Of a stretch of DNA of 64,000 nt, positions 23,541-35,077 are shown piece by piece. Made by a program: the position numbers and the translations under genes. The notes below the pieces were generated by a model. The model saw only the letters and a list, made by a program, of their open reading frames with translations, did no database searches and was not told the DNA's origin. Origin of the DNA: Rhododendron vialii (taxonomy: Eukaryota > Streptophyta > Magnoliopsida > Ericales > Ericaceae); contig NC_080558.1 in NCBI RefSeq assembly GCF_030253575.1, positions 7,388,001 through 7,452,000 of the forward strand, in the 5' to 3' direction. Positions within the stretch are counted from its first letter, which is position 1. Every line of letters begins with the position of its first letter.

Positions 23541-23980
23541 TACTGTAGTATTAGAGGATATAATTATCGTTTCAATATGATTTTGTTAAATGCAGAAGTC
23601 GAATGAGACTGCCAAAGTTCAATCAAAGTGGGCTCCACTTGCCTCAAAAGTACCATTCAAAATTAAGAACTTGAGAGAATCCTTTTTAAAAAGAAAAAAA
23701 CACTTGTGAAACACACAAACACTCGGAATGGGAAAATGAAAATTTGAGTCGTTCATCGCTAAAATGGACGGCCGAATCAGCCGTCTTACAGATTGCAGTG
23801 TGGGCTGCACTACAGAATCCCCCGGTCCCATACAACACACTCTAGCACTTCTCTTTTTAAACATTGTTATCCACGGCTCTTATCACCCATTGAACTTGGG
23901 CGTTGACCCAAAAGTCCAAGTCTTCTTTGGACCAAATACAATAAATTCGTAGAAAATGAATGCCATAACTTTTTTGGGGC

Positions 23981-23987
23981 TATAAAA
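23981..23987 (+). promoter_or_regulatory. TATA box of secreted-peptide gene 2
   Basis: TATAAAA in GGGGCTATAAAAGGGTGAAA, 43 bp before the ATG. The upstream block TTGGGCGTTGACCCAAAAGT is identical to that of peptide gene 1. Confidence 0.7.
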
Positions 23988-24030
23988 GGGTGAAACCCTA
24001 ATTGCCCTTTCCGCATATACTCAAGGAAAA

Positions 24031-24800
24031 ATGACTTCAAGTAAGATTGTTGTTGTTTTGCATGTCCTTTTGATCTCTATCATTCTCTTGGCTTTTCAGG
24101 TGGCTGCTAGGGAACTGATCGAGCCTTCTAGCGTTCTAAATCCTTGTAAGTTTACATAATCCACAAGTTGGCCAATCAATGGTTAATGCCTAAGATTTGG
24201 GATTTCGACTCCTGTAAGATTTGACATTCGACCTCCACAATGCCATCAATTCTCATGGGGGCTAGTTTGCACGGGTATTTGTCCAAGCTTTAATTAGACC
24301 TCGCAAGATGACAATACATTGGTTGCTCAGGGATCAATTGAGATGTCTTAAACTGGCCCAGCTAGACACCCTGAACTATATATAATTAAAAAATGGTGTA
24401 CCTAATTTAAGTGTTTTACAGTGTACTGAACTAGAAAGGCTATTGCATCCATTTTCTTACCACGATATGCCAAAGTTTCATGGCATGATGCCAATAAATA
24501 CCTCGGTGATTAATCAAGCATTTAAGTTTACTTCTTTTGGATCGGCGAAAGTCATTTTGTTAGAATAGTTAAATTAACACGGAGTTGAATTACTGACCTC
24601 CTTTCTCATATATAGCAGCACCTCCTAATGCTGTTGGGGTAAAGGCCTTTTGAAATGCCTTTAAATTACTATGAATATTGTGTGACTAAGATTAACATGT
24701 AGTTTGTGTTTTCCAATTGACAGACCATAAGATGGACAGAGAGCTGATCAATGGTCGTAGTCCTTCGTCGGGGGATACTCCATGGGGCTACCATCCCTAG
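24031..24800 (+). CDS. Small secreted peptide 2 (two exons)
   Basis: Exon 1 24031-24145, exon 2 24724-24800, joined at CCTTgtaag and ttgacagACC. The product is 63 residues. The signal peptide (residues 1-26) has the core VVVLHVLLISIILLAF and VAA at the expected cleavage. The mature part begins RELI, has LNPYHKMDREL across the junction, then a serine/glycine-rich insert (NGRSPSSGD) not present in peptide 1, and ends TPWGYHP. AATAAA at 24984-24989. The intron holds the same SINE-like debris as gene 1, so the two genes are duplicates. The signal peptide is more conserved than the C-terminal half, as often seen in ligand-like secreted peptides. No known family is recognised. Confidence 0.78.
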
Positions 24801-25209
24801 ACATGGATGATTTGCCTCAACGACTCGAGCTTAATTCGAGATGAAGAGGTTGGCTTGGTGATTAAGATGTCCCGATCGAGGTGATGCTTGCACTTGAATC
24901 TCACTACTGCAAGCTGCTAGCTACTATTTTTCTTTTCTTGTTTTTCACTTCTCCTCCTATCAGTTGTAAAAACGTGGAATTGAAATAAAGTTGTTTGTGA
25001 ATCGATCGTTGTGAAACATGCATACTACTTTAGGACTCCAAATATTGCACCCTTGTGGTTTGGAACTTGTAGTGATAGTCATGTAACTAAATTTACAAAG
25101 AAAATTAAGATGTGATACAAATAAAGATATAAATTCTAGATGAGTTTTATTGAAAAGACTTATCCAACAAGAAATTGAATTCTATCTGCCATACGTGGAA
25201 ATTAAACTA

Positions 25210-25580
25210 TGGTTTTTCCACCACCGCTTGTAGGCCCCATCGAATATATATTTTTATAATCTGAATCGTTCATCTTGTAGAGCCCGCAAATTAGTATATC
25301 CACAAAGATTAGTTTGATTGGGCATCGATCAATTAATAGGTATATCAAAAATTGAATTTTGATTTATAAAATGGACGGTGGATCATTTTAAACTCAAACT
25401 GTCTCTATAGTCGTCCATCTTATAAACCAAAATTTAATTTTTGACATATAGATCGATGTCCAATCAAGCTCATTTTAGGCGTGGATATACGTTATTGTGG
25501 GTTCTACATGCAAGATGAACGATTTAGATTAGTATAATAAATATACGATGGGATCCACAAATGGCAGTGGTGCAAAACCC
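25210..25580. mobile_element. Foldback MITE
   Basis: Imperfect inverted repeat: GGTTTTTCCACCACCGCTTG and ATCGTTCATCTTG on the left pair with CAAGATGAACGAT and GGCAGTGGTGCAAAACCC on the right. An inner palindrome surrounds GGACGGTGGATCATTTTAAA. A second copy is at 49574-49933. Confidence 0.65.
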
Positions 25581-25794
25581 ACAACAACTTAAACTCATCC
25601 AAAAGAGCTCTTCAACTAGGCACATGTATCACCAAAGCTATATTTGGCACAAAATTATACTCCCTCCCTTAGAGATACTCTACGTGGGTTGAATTAAGTA
25701 ACTCTAGAATGGGTGGATTGCACATATCTAAGGTCAAGTAATCACACATGCATGTAATTAAGGATATCCCAATATACGATTGCGAAACTCTAAG

Positions 25795-26473
25795 AGCGTC
25801 TCCAAACCATCTACAAAGGACCAAAACTCCAAAAGAGCGAATTGATGTGACAAAATAGAGAATTGAAAGGCTCCAAACCATAACCATTTTGGGCCTCCAA
25901 AATGGAGACTGAAGTTTGAGTTCCATATATGGAAACTTTCTCACAAAATGGATTTATGTAAATTGCAAATAGCTCAATATACCTATAGATTCGATCGATG
26001 TCTAAAAAATGATACCGTTTAAAAGGTACCGACAATAACTTTAGAATGCGACCATCTTCGATATATCGAAATCTATCCCAATAAAAAACTACAGATTTGG
26101 AAGAAAACTTGTGGTGTTAAAAAGAAATGCATTCGTATTTGAAAAATCTTGGAGAATTGGGATGTGTAAATAGTGTTGTGCTCCAAACAGTACCCTTTAC
26201 AAACAAATTACGCTTTGTTTGGTTGAGAGTTTAATTTAGTTTAGTTTTGGTAGTAGATGGTGAGAGAAATAGGGTAATGATTGAAGAGAGGGGAAATAAT
26301 TGGAGAGAGATAGAGAGGGATGAGAAAGTAATAATTGGAGAAATAAGATAATGATTGGAGAAAGAAGTAGGGTAATGATTGGAAAACAAAACAAAACAAA
26401 TAACCGAACAAAGCAGAACTTTTTGATTCTCCAAAATGGAGAAAGAGTAAGAGATGGGTTGGAGATGCTCAAC
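25795..26473. mobile_element. MITE with TCTCCAACCCATCT ends, copy 2
   Basis: Ends GAGCGTCTCCAAACCATCT and the complement of AGAGATGGGTTGGAGATGCTC. A smaller MITE sits inside at about 26213-26413 (GCTTTGTTTGGTT and complement AACCGAACAAAGC), absent from the sister copy near 51090. Confidence 0.65.
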
Positions 26474-26737
26474 GGGCTGGATATCTTGTCATCAATTCCA
26501 CTTCGGCAGCGTTGAACCATCAAAAAGTCCAAGTCCTGTTAGGACTGAAGACAATTGAATTGGTAGAAAATGGATGCTAGTCCTAGCCAGTTTTGGCAGT
26601 AAAATTGGAGAAATACCCTACACCTAGTGGCGGTCGCAGGAATTAACCCGCATTCACACCTCACGCCTTGAGGATTTTTGCTAATCACGAAAAGTGCTAA
26701 ACATTATGTAAAACTTTCTTTCCTAAACATAGTAAAA

Positions 26738-26805
26738 CTTTCTTGGCTTTTGAGGTGTCTGCTAGGGAACTGGTCCACTCTTCGAACCCTCTAAAATTCC
26801 TTGTA
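26738..26805 (+). pseudogene. Secreted-peptide exon 1 relic
   Basis: CTTGGCTTTTGAGGTGTCTG and CTAGGGAACTGGTCC match the end of the signal peptide and the RELV start of intact exon 1. The start codon region is gone, CTAAAATTCCTTGTACC replaces the end of exon 1 and weakens the donor, and no exon 2 follows. Confidence 0.7.
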
Positions 26806-26899
26806 CCTTTTCCTCTTGTAGTTATTAATCCATTCAAATTAAGTTCGCTCCACCACCACTAACTTGGGGGATTGATCATGAGCTTGTGGAGAACATTAT

Positions 26900-27987
26900 G
26901 GCTATGTTTGGTACCACTTATGTTTTCTGTTTTCGATTTTTATTTTCAAAATTTACAAAAAATAGGAATGAAAATATGTTTGGTGCACTACTTTCATTTC
27001 CAAATATTGTAAACAGTTTTTACTATTTTGAAAATTTGAGAAAGTATCAAAACCTTACTTTCACTTCTTTCAAAATTAAAAACCGGCTGCTAGGTTTCGC
27101 GCGCGGGAAAGTCACTTGTTTTTTCGCCACTTTTTTTTCCCTCGGATCTCTTCCCAACTGCACCTTGTCTCTTCCCAACGTTAAAAAAAAAAAAAAAATT
27201 GGTTCCAAGTGGCCATTGATTGACGGTCTCTCTCTCTCTTGAGAGAGAGTTGTACTTGTACATGTATGTAAATACACCTGAATTGGAAATTGGAAATTGT
27301 AAATACACCTGAATTCAATTTTTTTTGAAAGAATTGGAAATTTTGGGTGCTGGGTTTATTGTTTATTGTGTTGTCGTGAGTTTCCAACTAAATCAATGGA
27401 CTCCTTCAAAAATTAAATTCTCGTTTCACTAAGACAAATATCGAATTGCTAACATTTTGCGGCATGTTTGAATCCATCCAACTCATTTTTAGCTTTTCAA
27501 AGAAAATTTTAATTTGCCTTGTTGACTTTTATCCGAAGAGTTCTTCGATAGAGCTGATCATGGTATTCTTTGATCAAATCAATACATTTATTTATTGTTA
27601 CGAGCTGAAAACTGGTAGTATGTGCCGGAAATAGTGTTTAAGGAGTGCTGAATCTGTATTCTAGATGCTGAAATTTGGTGATCTAAGTGCTGAATCTGTG
27701 TTTTAGGTGCTGATATAACAGTTCTTGGTTTGCAACTACTCCATATTAAAGTTTATTTAGCTAAATGTGGGTTATATCTCGGATGTTTTTCTGAATTTCC
27801 TTCAATCAGACTTGAATCTGTCTGGTTTGCAAAATCAGGTTTACTTTTCTTTTTCTTTTCTTTTTTTTGAAAACAAGTTGACACAAACATGATTTCTGCT
27901 TTCACTTTTTTTAAAGAAAAAGTAAAAACTAAATTTAACAAATAGAAAACAAAAAACAGAAAAGTGACAGTATTACCAAACATAGCC
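26900..27987. mobile_element. Harbinger-like non-autonomous element
   Basis: Inverted ends GGCTATGTTTGGTA and complement TACCAAACATAGCC, flanked by TAT at 26897-26899 and 27988-27990. The insertion is missing from copy B (about 51580). Internal sequence is AT-rich and non-coding, with a CTCT/GAGA hairpin near 27230-27250. Confidence 0.75.
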
Positions 27988-28285
27988 TATATATTATTAT
28001 TTTTTTTTGGAAAGTGAGCTTGTGGAGAAGATCTTTTCAAAGTTGGCGCCTAATCCATACTAGTATTCCACAGCCTCAGTTGAATCAAAAATATTAAAGT
28101 CGATTTTGGAGGATTGAGTTGATTCCAAACTCCATATAAGTCTTCTGAGGTTTCAAATTGCAATCACTTGTGTTTCTTTGGTCAATTCAATGCATATATA
28201 GGGCAACCTTAACCTCAGCGGCCACCACTAACTAGAAGATACATAAAAAATAAAAGAGAGAGAGAGGAAAATCTTGGCACTACCA

Positions 28286-28498
28286 TTTTTTTTTTATAAC
28301 TGGATGTCAGGGCCAGCTTGCACGTACCTCGACTAATTCTAGAGCCCTGGAGATAATGACCGAGTATAACTCCCAATGGCCCCATGCTAGGTTTGGAATA
28401 TTTGGTCTCCGTGGGAATGAAACCCGTGACCCCATGAAGAAACACTTACGAAGTATTACTTTCTCACAATCACTTGGTCAAACCCCTTGGGGTTGGGA
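28286..28498 (-). mobile_element. SINE-like element
   Basis: On the minus strand it has a head with GACCAAGTGATTG-like A box, then GGGTTTCATTCCC, which fits the pol III B box, and ends in a poly(A) tail (T run at 28286-28295 on +). Flanked by near-identical CACTACCAT (28278-28286) and CACTCCCAT (28499-28507). Confidence 0.5.
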
Positions 28499-28552
28499 CA
28501 CTCCCATATTACAACCAAATTTACAACCAATTTGCCATATTAGCATGTAGGT

Positions 28553-28780
28553 AGGGTTGCAAATGAGCCGAGCCAAGCTGAGTCGAGCTTTAACGTGTTC
28601 AAGCTCGGCTCGATCATTTATAGGGAGGCTCGAGCTTGGCTTGAGCTCGAATCGAGCTGGAAAATCTGGGCTCGAGCTCGGCTCGTTAATCATTTGCAAA
28701 GCTCGAGCTCGGCTCGGCTGAACTCGGTAGTACATGAATGAGTCAGCTCGGCTCGGGCTTGAGCTCGTTAAAAGGTTCCA
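28553..28780. mobile_element. hAT-type end with GAGCTCGGCTCG repeats
   Basis: TAGGGTTGCAAATGAGCCGAG followed by many GAGCTCGGCTCG or CTCGAGCTTGGC motifs, typical of plant hAT subterminal regions. The far end was not found. Similar debris lies at about 37090-37240 and 56110-56250. Confidence 0.5.
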
Positions 28781-29391
28781 CATTTATTTTTTGCAATCCA
28801 GATTTCACAGTCAATCAAAACAATCACATAATTCCATCAGTCCATCATTTTTAAGAACCAAAGTAAGAATTATACATGAAGAACCATTCACCAAAAAAAA
28901 AAGTTGCAAGCCTAGAACAAAAAATATCCCCAAATCCTTGAAGTTTACCAAAATGGGATCTTACACAGAAAAAGAAAAAAACAGCCATCAAATTTCTTTG
29001 CTTCCAATCTCAAGATCTGGGAGCAGTCTTTTTCAGTCGACCCAGTTCATCTTGCAAATCGCAAAATAAACATTCTTGAAAAGACTACGAATAATCCGAT
29101 GATCATATACCCGCTATTTGATCACATTTATCTTTAAAATCATACGATCAATCGCCAATATTATTCTCACTGTTCTGTTGAATATAAAACTCCTAACATT
29201 CTTTCTCCATATATACTGTTATACAAGTTGCTCTTGCCACCAGTTGCACTCTAGCGATGACCTAAAAGTCAAAAGTCTTGTTAGTGCCAAAGACATTATA
29301 ATGGTAGGAAATGAATGCCAGTCCTATAGTATCTTTTTGGCTATAAAAAGGGTGAACCCTAATTGCCACTTTTCTTATATTGAGAAAGATT

Positions 29392-29511
29392 TTTGCCTTA
29401 AGTAAGATTTTTGTTGTTTTGCAAGTCCTTTTTGATCACTATCATTGTCTTGGCATTTCAGGTGGCTGCTAGCTGGGGAACTGGTCGAGACTTTCAGCTC
29501 TCAAAATTATT
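29392..29511 (+). pseudogene. Secreted-peptide exon 1 relic upstream of DUF247-3
   Basis: Aligns along the full length of intact exon 1, but the ATG has become TTT, an extra T gives CCTTTTTGATC, and four extra bases sit in GCTGCTAGCTGGGGAAC. The TATA box (29343-29349) and the donor TTGTAAGTTTAC at 29510 are intact. There is no exon 2; the next fitting acceptor is TTTGGACAG ending at 30498, 23 bp before the DUF247-3 start. The same T insertion occurs at 52544, so the decay predates the segmental duplication. It may now act as an untranslated leader for DUF247-3. Confidence 0.75.
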
Positions 29512-30047
29512 GTAAGTTTACATAGCTTAGAACCCAACGTATTGGCCTGGTGGTCAAGATCAAACTTAGAAATTTGTTCCCTTTGGAATTTTGTGTTCGA
29601 CACCTTCAAGTGCTATTAATTTTTGCGGGGCCAGTTTATAAGGAATGTACTAATTTTAAACTGGCCACCAATAATTGACAGTGAAATTGGTCTCCTGCGA
29701 ATTAGTTGAGGTGCCTAAATGTGACAATGTTTGATAAAATTCATACTTAAATCAAAAAAATAGAGAGAATATATGTAGTTGTCCAGCAAGAATATTTCGT
29801 GGCATGACGTGAAGAGATACTCATTTGAAAACCCTAATGAGAATTCAAGAGTTAGAGAGAGAGGGTGTCGGGTAGAGAGAGAGAGAGTTTCGAATGCTGT
29901 GAAACCCAAAAAATGTTCAAGCCATGGCATGTAAGCTTAGGAAAGTTCACGAACATAATTCTAGAAACCTTGTCTAGTATGCCATGGTCTGTAAGCTTCT
30001 ATCAGGCCTTTTCTGTTCCAGCAACTCATAGATAAAACAATTTACAT

Positions 30048-30399
30048 CTAAAATATTTTACATGTAAAATATTTTTCATTAATTGGATGAAAATAACTTA
30101 CTCTTAAATCTTTCGTAAGTTATTTTCCAAATTGAACCTGCTGCTTTCTACTGTAATTCTCACTGCTCAGTTTTTTTGATCGTCAGTCTTGACCTATGTT
30201 CAATTATAATATTCTCAAATCTCTCCACCGTTTAAGCCTCTCTCTCTTTCTACACTATTTTGTCAATTTCTAAAAATATAATTCAAGTGCCAACCAAATA
30301 CCGGAAAATAAAAGTTTGAAGTTTGTTTTCTAAAAAAATATTTTACATGGAAAATATTTTATATTGTAAAACATTTTACATCGAAAAACAAACGGAGCC
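30048..30399. mobile_element. MITE (GGCTCCGTTTG family), private to copy A
   Basis: Relative of the element at 16668-17071. It ends AAACAAACGGAGCC and is flanked by a direct repeat of about 23 bp starting ATAGATAAAACAATTTACAT at 30028 and 30400. Copy B has a single copy of that sequence at 53246. Confidence 0.6.
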
Positions 30400-30521
30400 A
30401 TAGATAAAACAATTTACATCTAATTTTCGATGGTAAGAAATCTTGTATCTTCTGTTTATATTGTGTTTTAATTTGGTAGTACCGCTTAATTTGGACAGGG
30501 TTTCCACCCATTTTATGAGAT

Positions 30522-31847
30522 ATGATGCCCGATGCAAGTGCCGCTGATCCTCTCTCCCTTCGTTTAGACGAGAAGCTTACTCACCTATCTGGTGCACATT
30601 TCGAGTGGTATATTTACAGAGTCCATGATCGACTACGTAGGCAGAGCGAAAAGGCCTACGAGCCAGAAATACTGTCGATTGGACCATATCACCGTGGTAA
30701 AGGCCATCTATGGATGATGGAAGGACACAAAATGCAGTATCTTCGATTGCTTCTTAAACGGACAGAGGAGGCAAGCGTGGATAGGTACGTCGCAGCCATG
30801 AGGAAATTGCAGAAAAGAGCACAAGGGTGTTATGCTGACTCCATAAACCTTAGCAACGACGAGTTTGTGGAAATGATGCTTCTCGACACCTGTTTTATCG
30901 TTGAGTTTCTCCGCAAATTCTCCATGACAATGTTGAGAGATACAAACGACCCTATCTTCAGAATGGATTGGATCCTCCACGGTATATGGCGGGACTTAAT
31001 GCTGTTCGAGAATCAACTTCCGTTCTTCATTCTCGTGCATTTGTTCACCATGACGAAAATTCCAGATCCACGAGACAACATCGTCGACTTATTCATACGG
31101 TACGGCTATTGTGTCCGAGAACATTATATTTGCACCATGCCTCCGGGTTTCGAGAGGTTTCTGAAAATTTCGTACGGGATTTCACCTGACGACGTGAAGC
31201 ATTTTCTCGGTCTAGTACACCATGTCACATCATCTTCGGTTGCCAAATTGGTGTCTAATAGAAATATTTGCCACGACGAAAAGAGATGGGATTATATACA
31301 TTCTGCCACTGAGCTACACGAGGCCGGGATCAGGTTCAAGAAGGCTAAGTGTACCCCCTGGTTATACATAAGGTTTGTGAACGGGGCAATCGAGATCCCG
31401 CATTTTGCTGTCGAAGAGACGTTCGAGACTATCTTCAGGAACTTGATTGCGCACGAGGAGCATCTCCAGGACGCCGGACCCAAATACGTGAAGAATTACC
31501 TGACTTTCTTGTGCTGCCTCATCAACTCCGCGAGGGACGTCAGTTTGCTCCGCCGTTGCGGGATTCTGAACAACATGCTGGGCGACGACGAAGCCGTTTC
31601 GGCAGTCTTCAGCAAGGCTTCCACGTGTGTCCTGGTGTCTCGTGCCGACTTCTGTTACTACCGGGACTTCAACGACATAAATGCGTATTGTAAGTGCCGG
31701 CAGAACATATGGACCACGAAGCTCCGGCGGGATTACTTCAATAGCCCGTGGAAGATCGTTTCGTTTCTTGGTGTTGTTTTGTTGCTTCTACTCAGTTTGG
31801 CACAGACCACCCTATCTGGTCTTGCTTACTTTTGTCAAAAACGATGA
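30522..31847 (+). CDS. DUF247 (UPF0481) membrane protein 3
   Basis: An intact 441-residue, single-exon DUF247 protein. Start ATGATG at 30522, preceded by acceptor TTTGGACAG. All family blocks are present: EPEILSIGPYHRGKGHL, EMMLLDTCFIVEFLR, DLMLFENQLPFFILVHLF, YLTFLCCLINSARD, RRCGILNNMLGDDEAV, and the C-terminal membrane segment before YFCQKR. It is clearly less like copies 1 and 2 than those are to each other; differences are richest at about 195-260 and 280-300. It is more GC-rich in its second half than its flanks, as expected for a constrained exon. Located just downstream of a dead peptide exon that may supply its promoter and leader. Function unknown; see the family note at 5682. Confidence 0.95.
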   Translation: MMPDASAADPLSLRLDEKLTHLSGAHFEWYIYRVHDRLRRQSEKAYEPEILSIGPYHRGKGHLWMMEGHKMQYLRLLLKRTEEASVDRYVAAMRKLQKRAQGCYADSINLSNDEFVEMMLLDTCFIVEFLRKFSMTMLRDTNDPIFRMDWILHGIWRDLMLFENQLPFFILVHLFTMTKIPDPRDNIVDLFIRYGYCVREHYICTMPPGFERFLKISYGISPDDVKHFLGLVHHVTSSSVAKLVSNRNICHDEKRWDYIHSATELHEAGIRFKKAKCTPWLYIRFVNGAIEIPHFAVEETFETIFRNLIAHEEHLQDAGPKYVKNYLTFLCCLINSARDVSLLRRCGILNNMLGDDEAVSAVFSKASTCVLVSRADFCYYRDFNDINAYCKCRQNIWTTKLRRDYFNSPWKIVSFLGVVLLLLLSLAQTTLSGLAYFCQKR

Positions 31848-31872
31848 GCCAATTTATTGTTCTAGATGGCGG

Positions 31873-32225
31873 TAGGGCTGCTAAACGAACTAAGCTATTT
31901 GAGTTTGAGCTCGTGTTCCTTCTTTAAAAGCTTGTTGAAGATTGATTCGTTACGTAAACAAATCATGCTGAACACGTTTTTGAAACTCATTAAGATTTCA
32001 AACCAAGCTCAAGCGAGTTACTACTCGACTTATAATGTATAACAAATTCAAACTACTCGGGATCGGCTCGTATCTAACTTGAGTAAAACTCGTTTAAGAT
32101 CAGCTCATCTCATATACAAGCCTAGCTCAAATATATTTTTAAAACTCGTTGAGATTTCAAACTCGTTGAGATTTCAAACTAAACTTGATTAACCACCTGC
32201 ACGACTCGTACGTTTAGCACCCCTG
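31873..32225. mobile_element. hAT-type MITE
   Basis: Ends TAGGGCTGCTAAACGAAC and, complemented, CAGGGGTGCTAAACGTAC, with an exact 8 bp duplication GATGGCGG at 31865-31872 and 32226-32233. A truncated copy sits at the same place after DUF247-4, so insertion predates the segmental duplication. Confidence 0.85.
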
Positions 32226-32233
32226 GATGGCGG

Positions 32234-33248
32234 GTGACAAACATATAGGAGTATATTCATGTTCGAGTAAAGTGATTGCTAGAGAAATTATTTACTGTTT
32301 TGGGTGGTGTTGGTTGGAACCCGATTTGAGAATTTAAAGTTCATCTTTAGCCTTGTTACAGCAGATACTTCAAGCTTTTGTTGTCAATTACTCATAATTA
32401 ATGTTACAGCTATTTTATAAGCAAGTGCAACCGCTTTTAAATTCTTGACATTTCATAAGCTCACAAGTCATAATTTCGTAAAGCTACAAGTCCACACAAC
32501 TTAAACCGGTATCTTGTGAAAGAGTATAAAATCATAAATTCTATGAAAGTGCTTAAACCACTAAAACCCAATAATGGAAAAGTGCATCCTAAAACCTTAT
32601 GAAAATGTCTCACATTGAATGGAGATTTAGCTAGCCTGAATATCCAATATAATGTTCTTTTATATATACAAAATATATAGTCACGACCAAATGAACCGAA
32701 TACTCTGGGAGCATCCACTAGGACTGCCGACTGCAATTAAAGCCGAGGAAAAACTACGTCCACGCTGATCCAAACTGCAGGAAATTGTTAGCACGCAGTG
32801 ATGAGTTGAACTCTAAAACAAAGAGTACTTGTTGAGACCTCTAATACGACTCTGCAAATGAGTTGAGTTAACCTTAGTCGGCAGCTTTACATTGAAGACA
32901 GGGTTTCAAACGGGTGGTGAGTACGTTTGGATGATTTGTAAATGAGTTGGATCTTTAATCAATTTAAGTTGCCTGTTTATGTGTCGTTTGAAATGAATCG
33001 AAAATTATGACCCATTATATAGTCCATCTTATAACTGGATTGACTTTATGTCAATCAAAAATATAAAACAGTATATAATAGGAAAAGAAATACATGTAGA
33101 GAAATCTCAATATACCCCTCAACCTGTTGCAAAAGGCCGTTGTTCCCAAAACAACCTTTTGCACTCCCCAATGTTTAGCCTAAGATTTGAACGAACAGCC
33201 CAAAGTACCAGAAAAAGCTATTTCCCATCTGTTCATACCCTCTAACAT
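32234..33248. other. Intergenic stretch, no gene seen
   Basis: AT-rich sequence with no recognisable exon or RNA gene. The final 70 bp begin the region shared with 36190-36270. Confidence 0.45.
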
Positions 33249-33418
33249 GAGAAATTTTTTAGTGACGAGCGGGTACCACGTGGTGTCTGCTCAGTGCATT
33301 TGGGCCGTCAGTTTCGATTTTGGACGATTCGGATTTGGAGAGAGACAAATGTGAGAGAAAGAGGAGAGAGAGTGGGGGTGAGAGGAGAGAGAGTGTTTTA
33401 CTCTGAGCTGTGCAATAC
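33249..33418. mobile_element. MITE left half, interrupted by LTR element
   Basis: GAGAAATTTTTTAGTGACGA and GCGGGTACCACGTGG match the left end of the elements at 36271 and 55250. The LTR element starts at exactly the same point (AATAC then TGATGCAG) as the solo LTR at 36421. Confidence 0.6.
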
Positions 33419-34966
33419 TGATGCAGTGCAGCCTCCTTTTACAAGGCTAAGTGCAAGAAGATATCATGAATTTGGTTATATTAAAGATTCTCTCTTTGAA
33501 ATATAAACACAAATAGGTATGAACTAAAGGTACTCTCTTTTCAAACAAAAGATAATGAGAAAACTCTCAATTTTTCTTTAATTCAATAACAACTAATTTG
33601 CCTTAAGACTTACATCTCAATTTACAATAGAGCATATATTACTGGAAAAAAAAATCAATCCTAATTCTTCTCGACCAAGTATCCTACAAAATAGGAATGG
33701 TAGTTCAAAACAAACTAAGAAACTAAATGCTTCTTAGAACACTTATTCCTAAAATTGAAACTCCTTAACAAAATCACTAAAATCAAAATAAGAAAAATTA
33801 GAGAAAGTTATTTATTAAATTATTTCAATTTTCACTCTGCTTCATTCTCTCTGTCTTGAAGAAACTCGTCCTCGAGTTTATATAATCAAATTCGTCGAAT
33901 CTTGTTCGCATTAATCTTGTACTTCAAATAATTTTTTCGAACCCAAACTGTAAAGACGAGTCTTGAAAACTAAAAGTAACAATTGCCCTCCCAATTTTCT
34001 CTAAGTACGCAACCCAAATATTTTTTTTCACAGCAACTCCAATATATATTTCCAAAAAAGATCCACGCATTGATTATCCCAACCAATTTTAGCACCTTCA
34101 AGCATGGTAACAACTTCTTTTTGCAATATTTTCTTATTTTTTCCTTAAGAGTAATTTTCTCCACCGGTCCTTCGTAAAAAACTAGTGGCTTACTCCAACT
34201 CACTACTAGATTTGGAATAAAATTTGATGTGAATGGCCATCCAATGGTAGCTTCATTCACCACTGTCCTTCCCCTCGACTGATGATTACCAACTAAAGGT
34301 TTGGTGATATAAATATCATCCGATACCTCCTCCTCTTTCGGAAATCGAGGTTGAACTGGACGACAGTGAGGCGGGTTTCCACAAACAGACAAGGCAGCAA
34401 TCTAGTCGATTAGCGCTCCAAACGCCTTCTCCATTTGCTGCTCAAGTTGTAGAAACCTTTCCTCCAATCGAGCACCTCGAGCAGCATCATCTTGCTCATA
34501 GACTTCATCAACATAAGCTGTATGACCTCCTCTTCTACTGTGACCTCTAGCACGTCCTTCGGCCATAGTCAGGATTGGAACGAGAGCGCTAATACCAACT
34601 GATGTAGTGCAGCCTCCTTTGACGAAACTATTTACAAAAAGAGATCACGAACTTACTTATGTTAAAGATCATCTCTTTGAAACACAAACACAAATAGAGA
34701 TAAATTCTCAATTTTTATTAATCAATCACAAAAAAAACTGATTTGCCCTAAGGCTTACAACCCAATTTATAATAACCTAGAAATACTAAATAGGAAACTA
34801 AATAATGGAAACCTAAATCTTCGATTTGGAGAATAAGAAAACAATAAAAAGGTAATAGAATAAACCTAATTAAGAAAACATAATATTTTAGATAATTTAT
34901 GCTAAAACAAAAATATTCAAAATAATAAACTAAAATTCATATAATTATAAATTATTGCTTGCATCA
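33419..34966 (-). mobile_element. Short non-autonomous LTR retrotransposon
   Basis: LTRs at about 33419-33844 and 34600-34966, starting TGATGCAGTGCAGCC and TGATGTAGTGCAGCC and ending in CTTGCATCA (the left one degenerate, CTGCTTCA). Between the 5' LTR and the gag-like ORF, read on the minus strand, TTGGTATTAGCGC resembles the initiator-Met primer binding site. Only one short coding region is present, so it is non-autonomous. Confidence 0.65.
33970..34566 (-). pseudogene. Gag-like reading frame with internal stop
   Basis: From ATG at 34566 the frame encodes a basic start (MAEGRARGHSRRGGH), then a Glu/Gln-rich helix (RLEERFLQLEQQMEKAF), stops at TAG 34404-34402, and continues in the same frame for 140 more codons to 33970. 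A single nonsense change, no frameshift. It sits where gag begins in LTR elements; no zinc knuckle or pol domain was recognised, so gag is inferred from position. Confidence 0.5.
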
Positions 34967-34967
34967 T

Positions 34968-35073
34968 TGATGCAGTGCAACCTCATTTTACGAAACTATT
35001 TGTAAGAAGAGATCACAAATTTGCTTATGTTAAAGATTCTCTCTTTGAAACATAAACACAAATAGGTATGAAC
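34968..35073 (-). mobile_element. Truncated third LTR of the same family
   Basis: TGATGCAGTGCAACCTCATT begins again one base after the neighbouring LTR and matches it for about 105 bp before similarity stops. Likely a remnant of recombination or a nested insertion. Confidence 0.6.
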
Positions 35074-35077
35074 TAAA

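Larger units (their letters stand above)
25070..31930 (+). repeat. Segmental duplication, copy A
   Basis: Colinear with 49430-54870. It starts at TTGTAGTGATAGTCATGTAA and runs through the foldback element, the MITE, a peptide relic, a second peptide relic and DUF247-3 into the downstream hAT element. Copy A has extra insertions at 26213-26413, 26900-27987, about 28210-29030 and 30048-30399 that are absent from copy B. Confidence 0.85.

Noticed and set aside
30708..30980. 90-codon minus-strand ORF repeated at 53559-53831
   Set aside because: Antisense shadow of the conserved DUF247 N-terminal coding sequence in both copies.
33970..34392. 140-codon ORF as an independent host gene
   Set aside because: It starts with TTG and is the same frame as the gag-like ORF from 34566 after one TAG; it lies between two LTRs.
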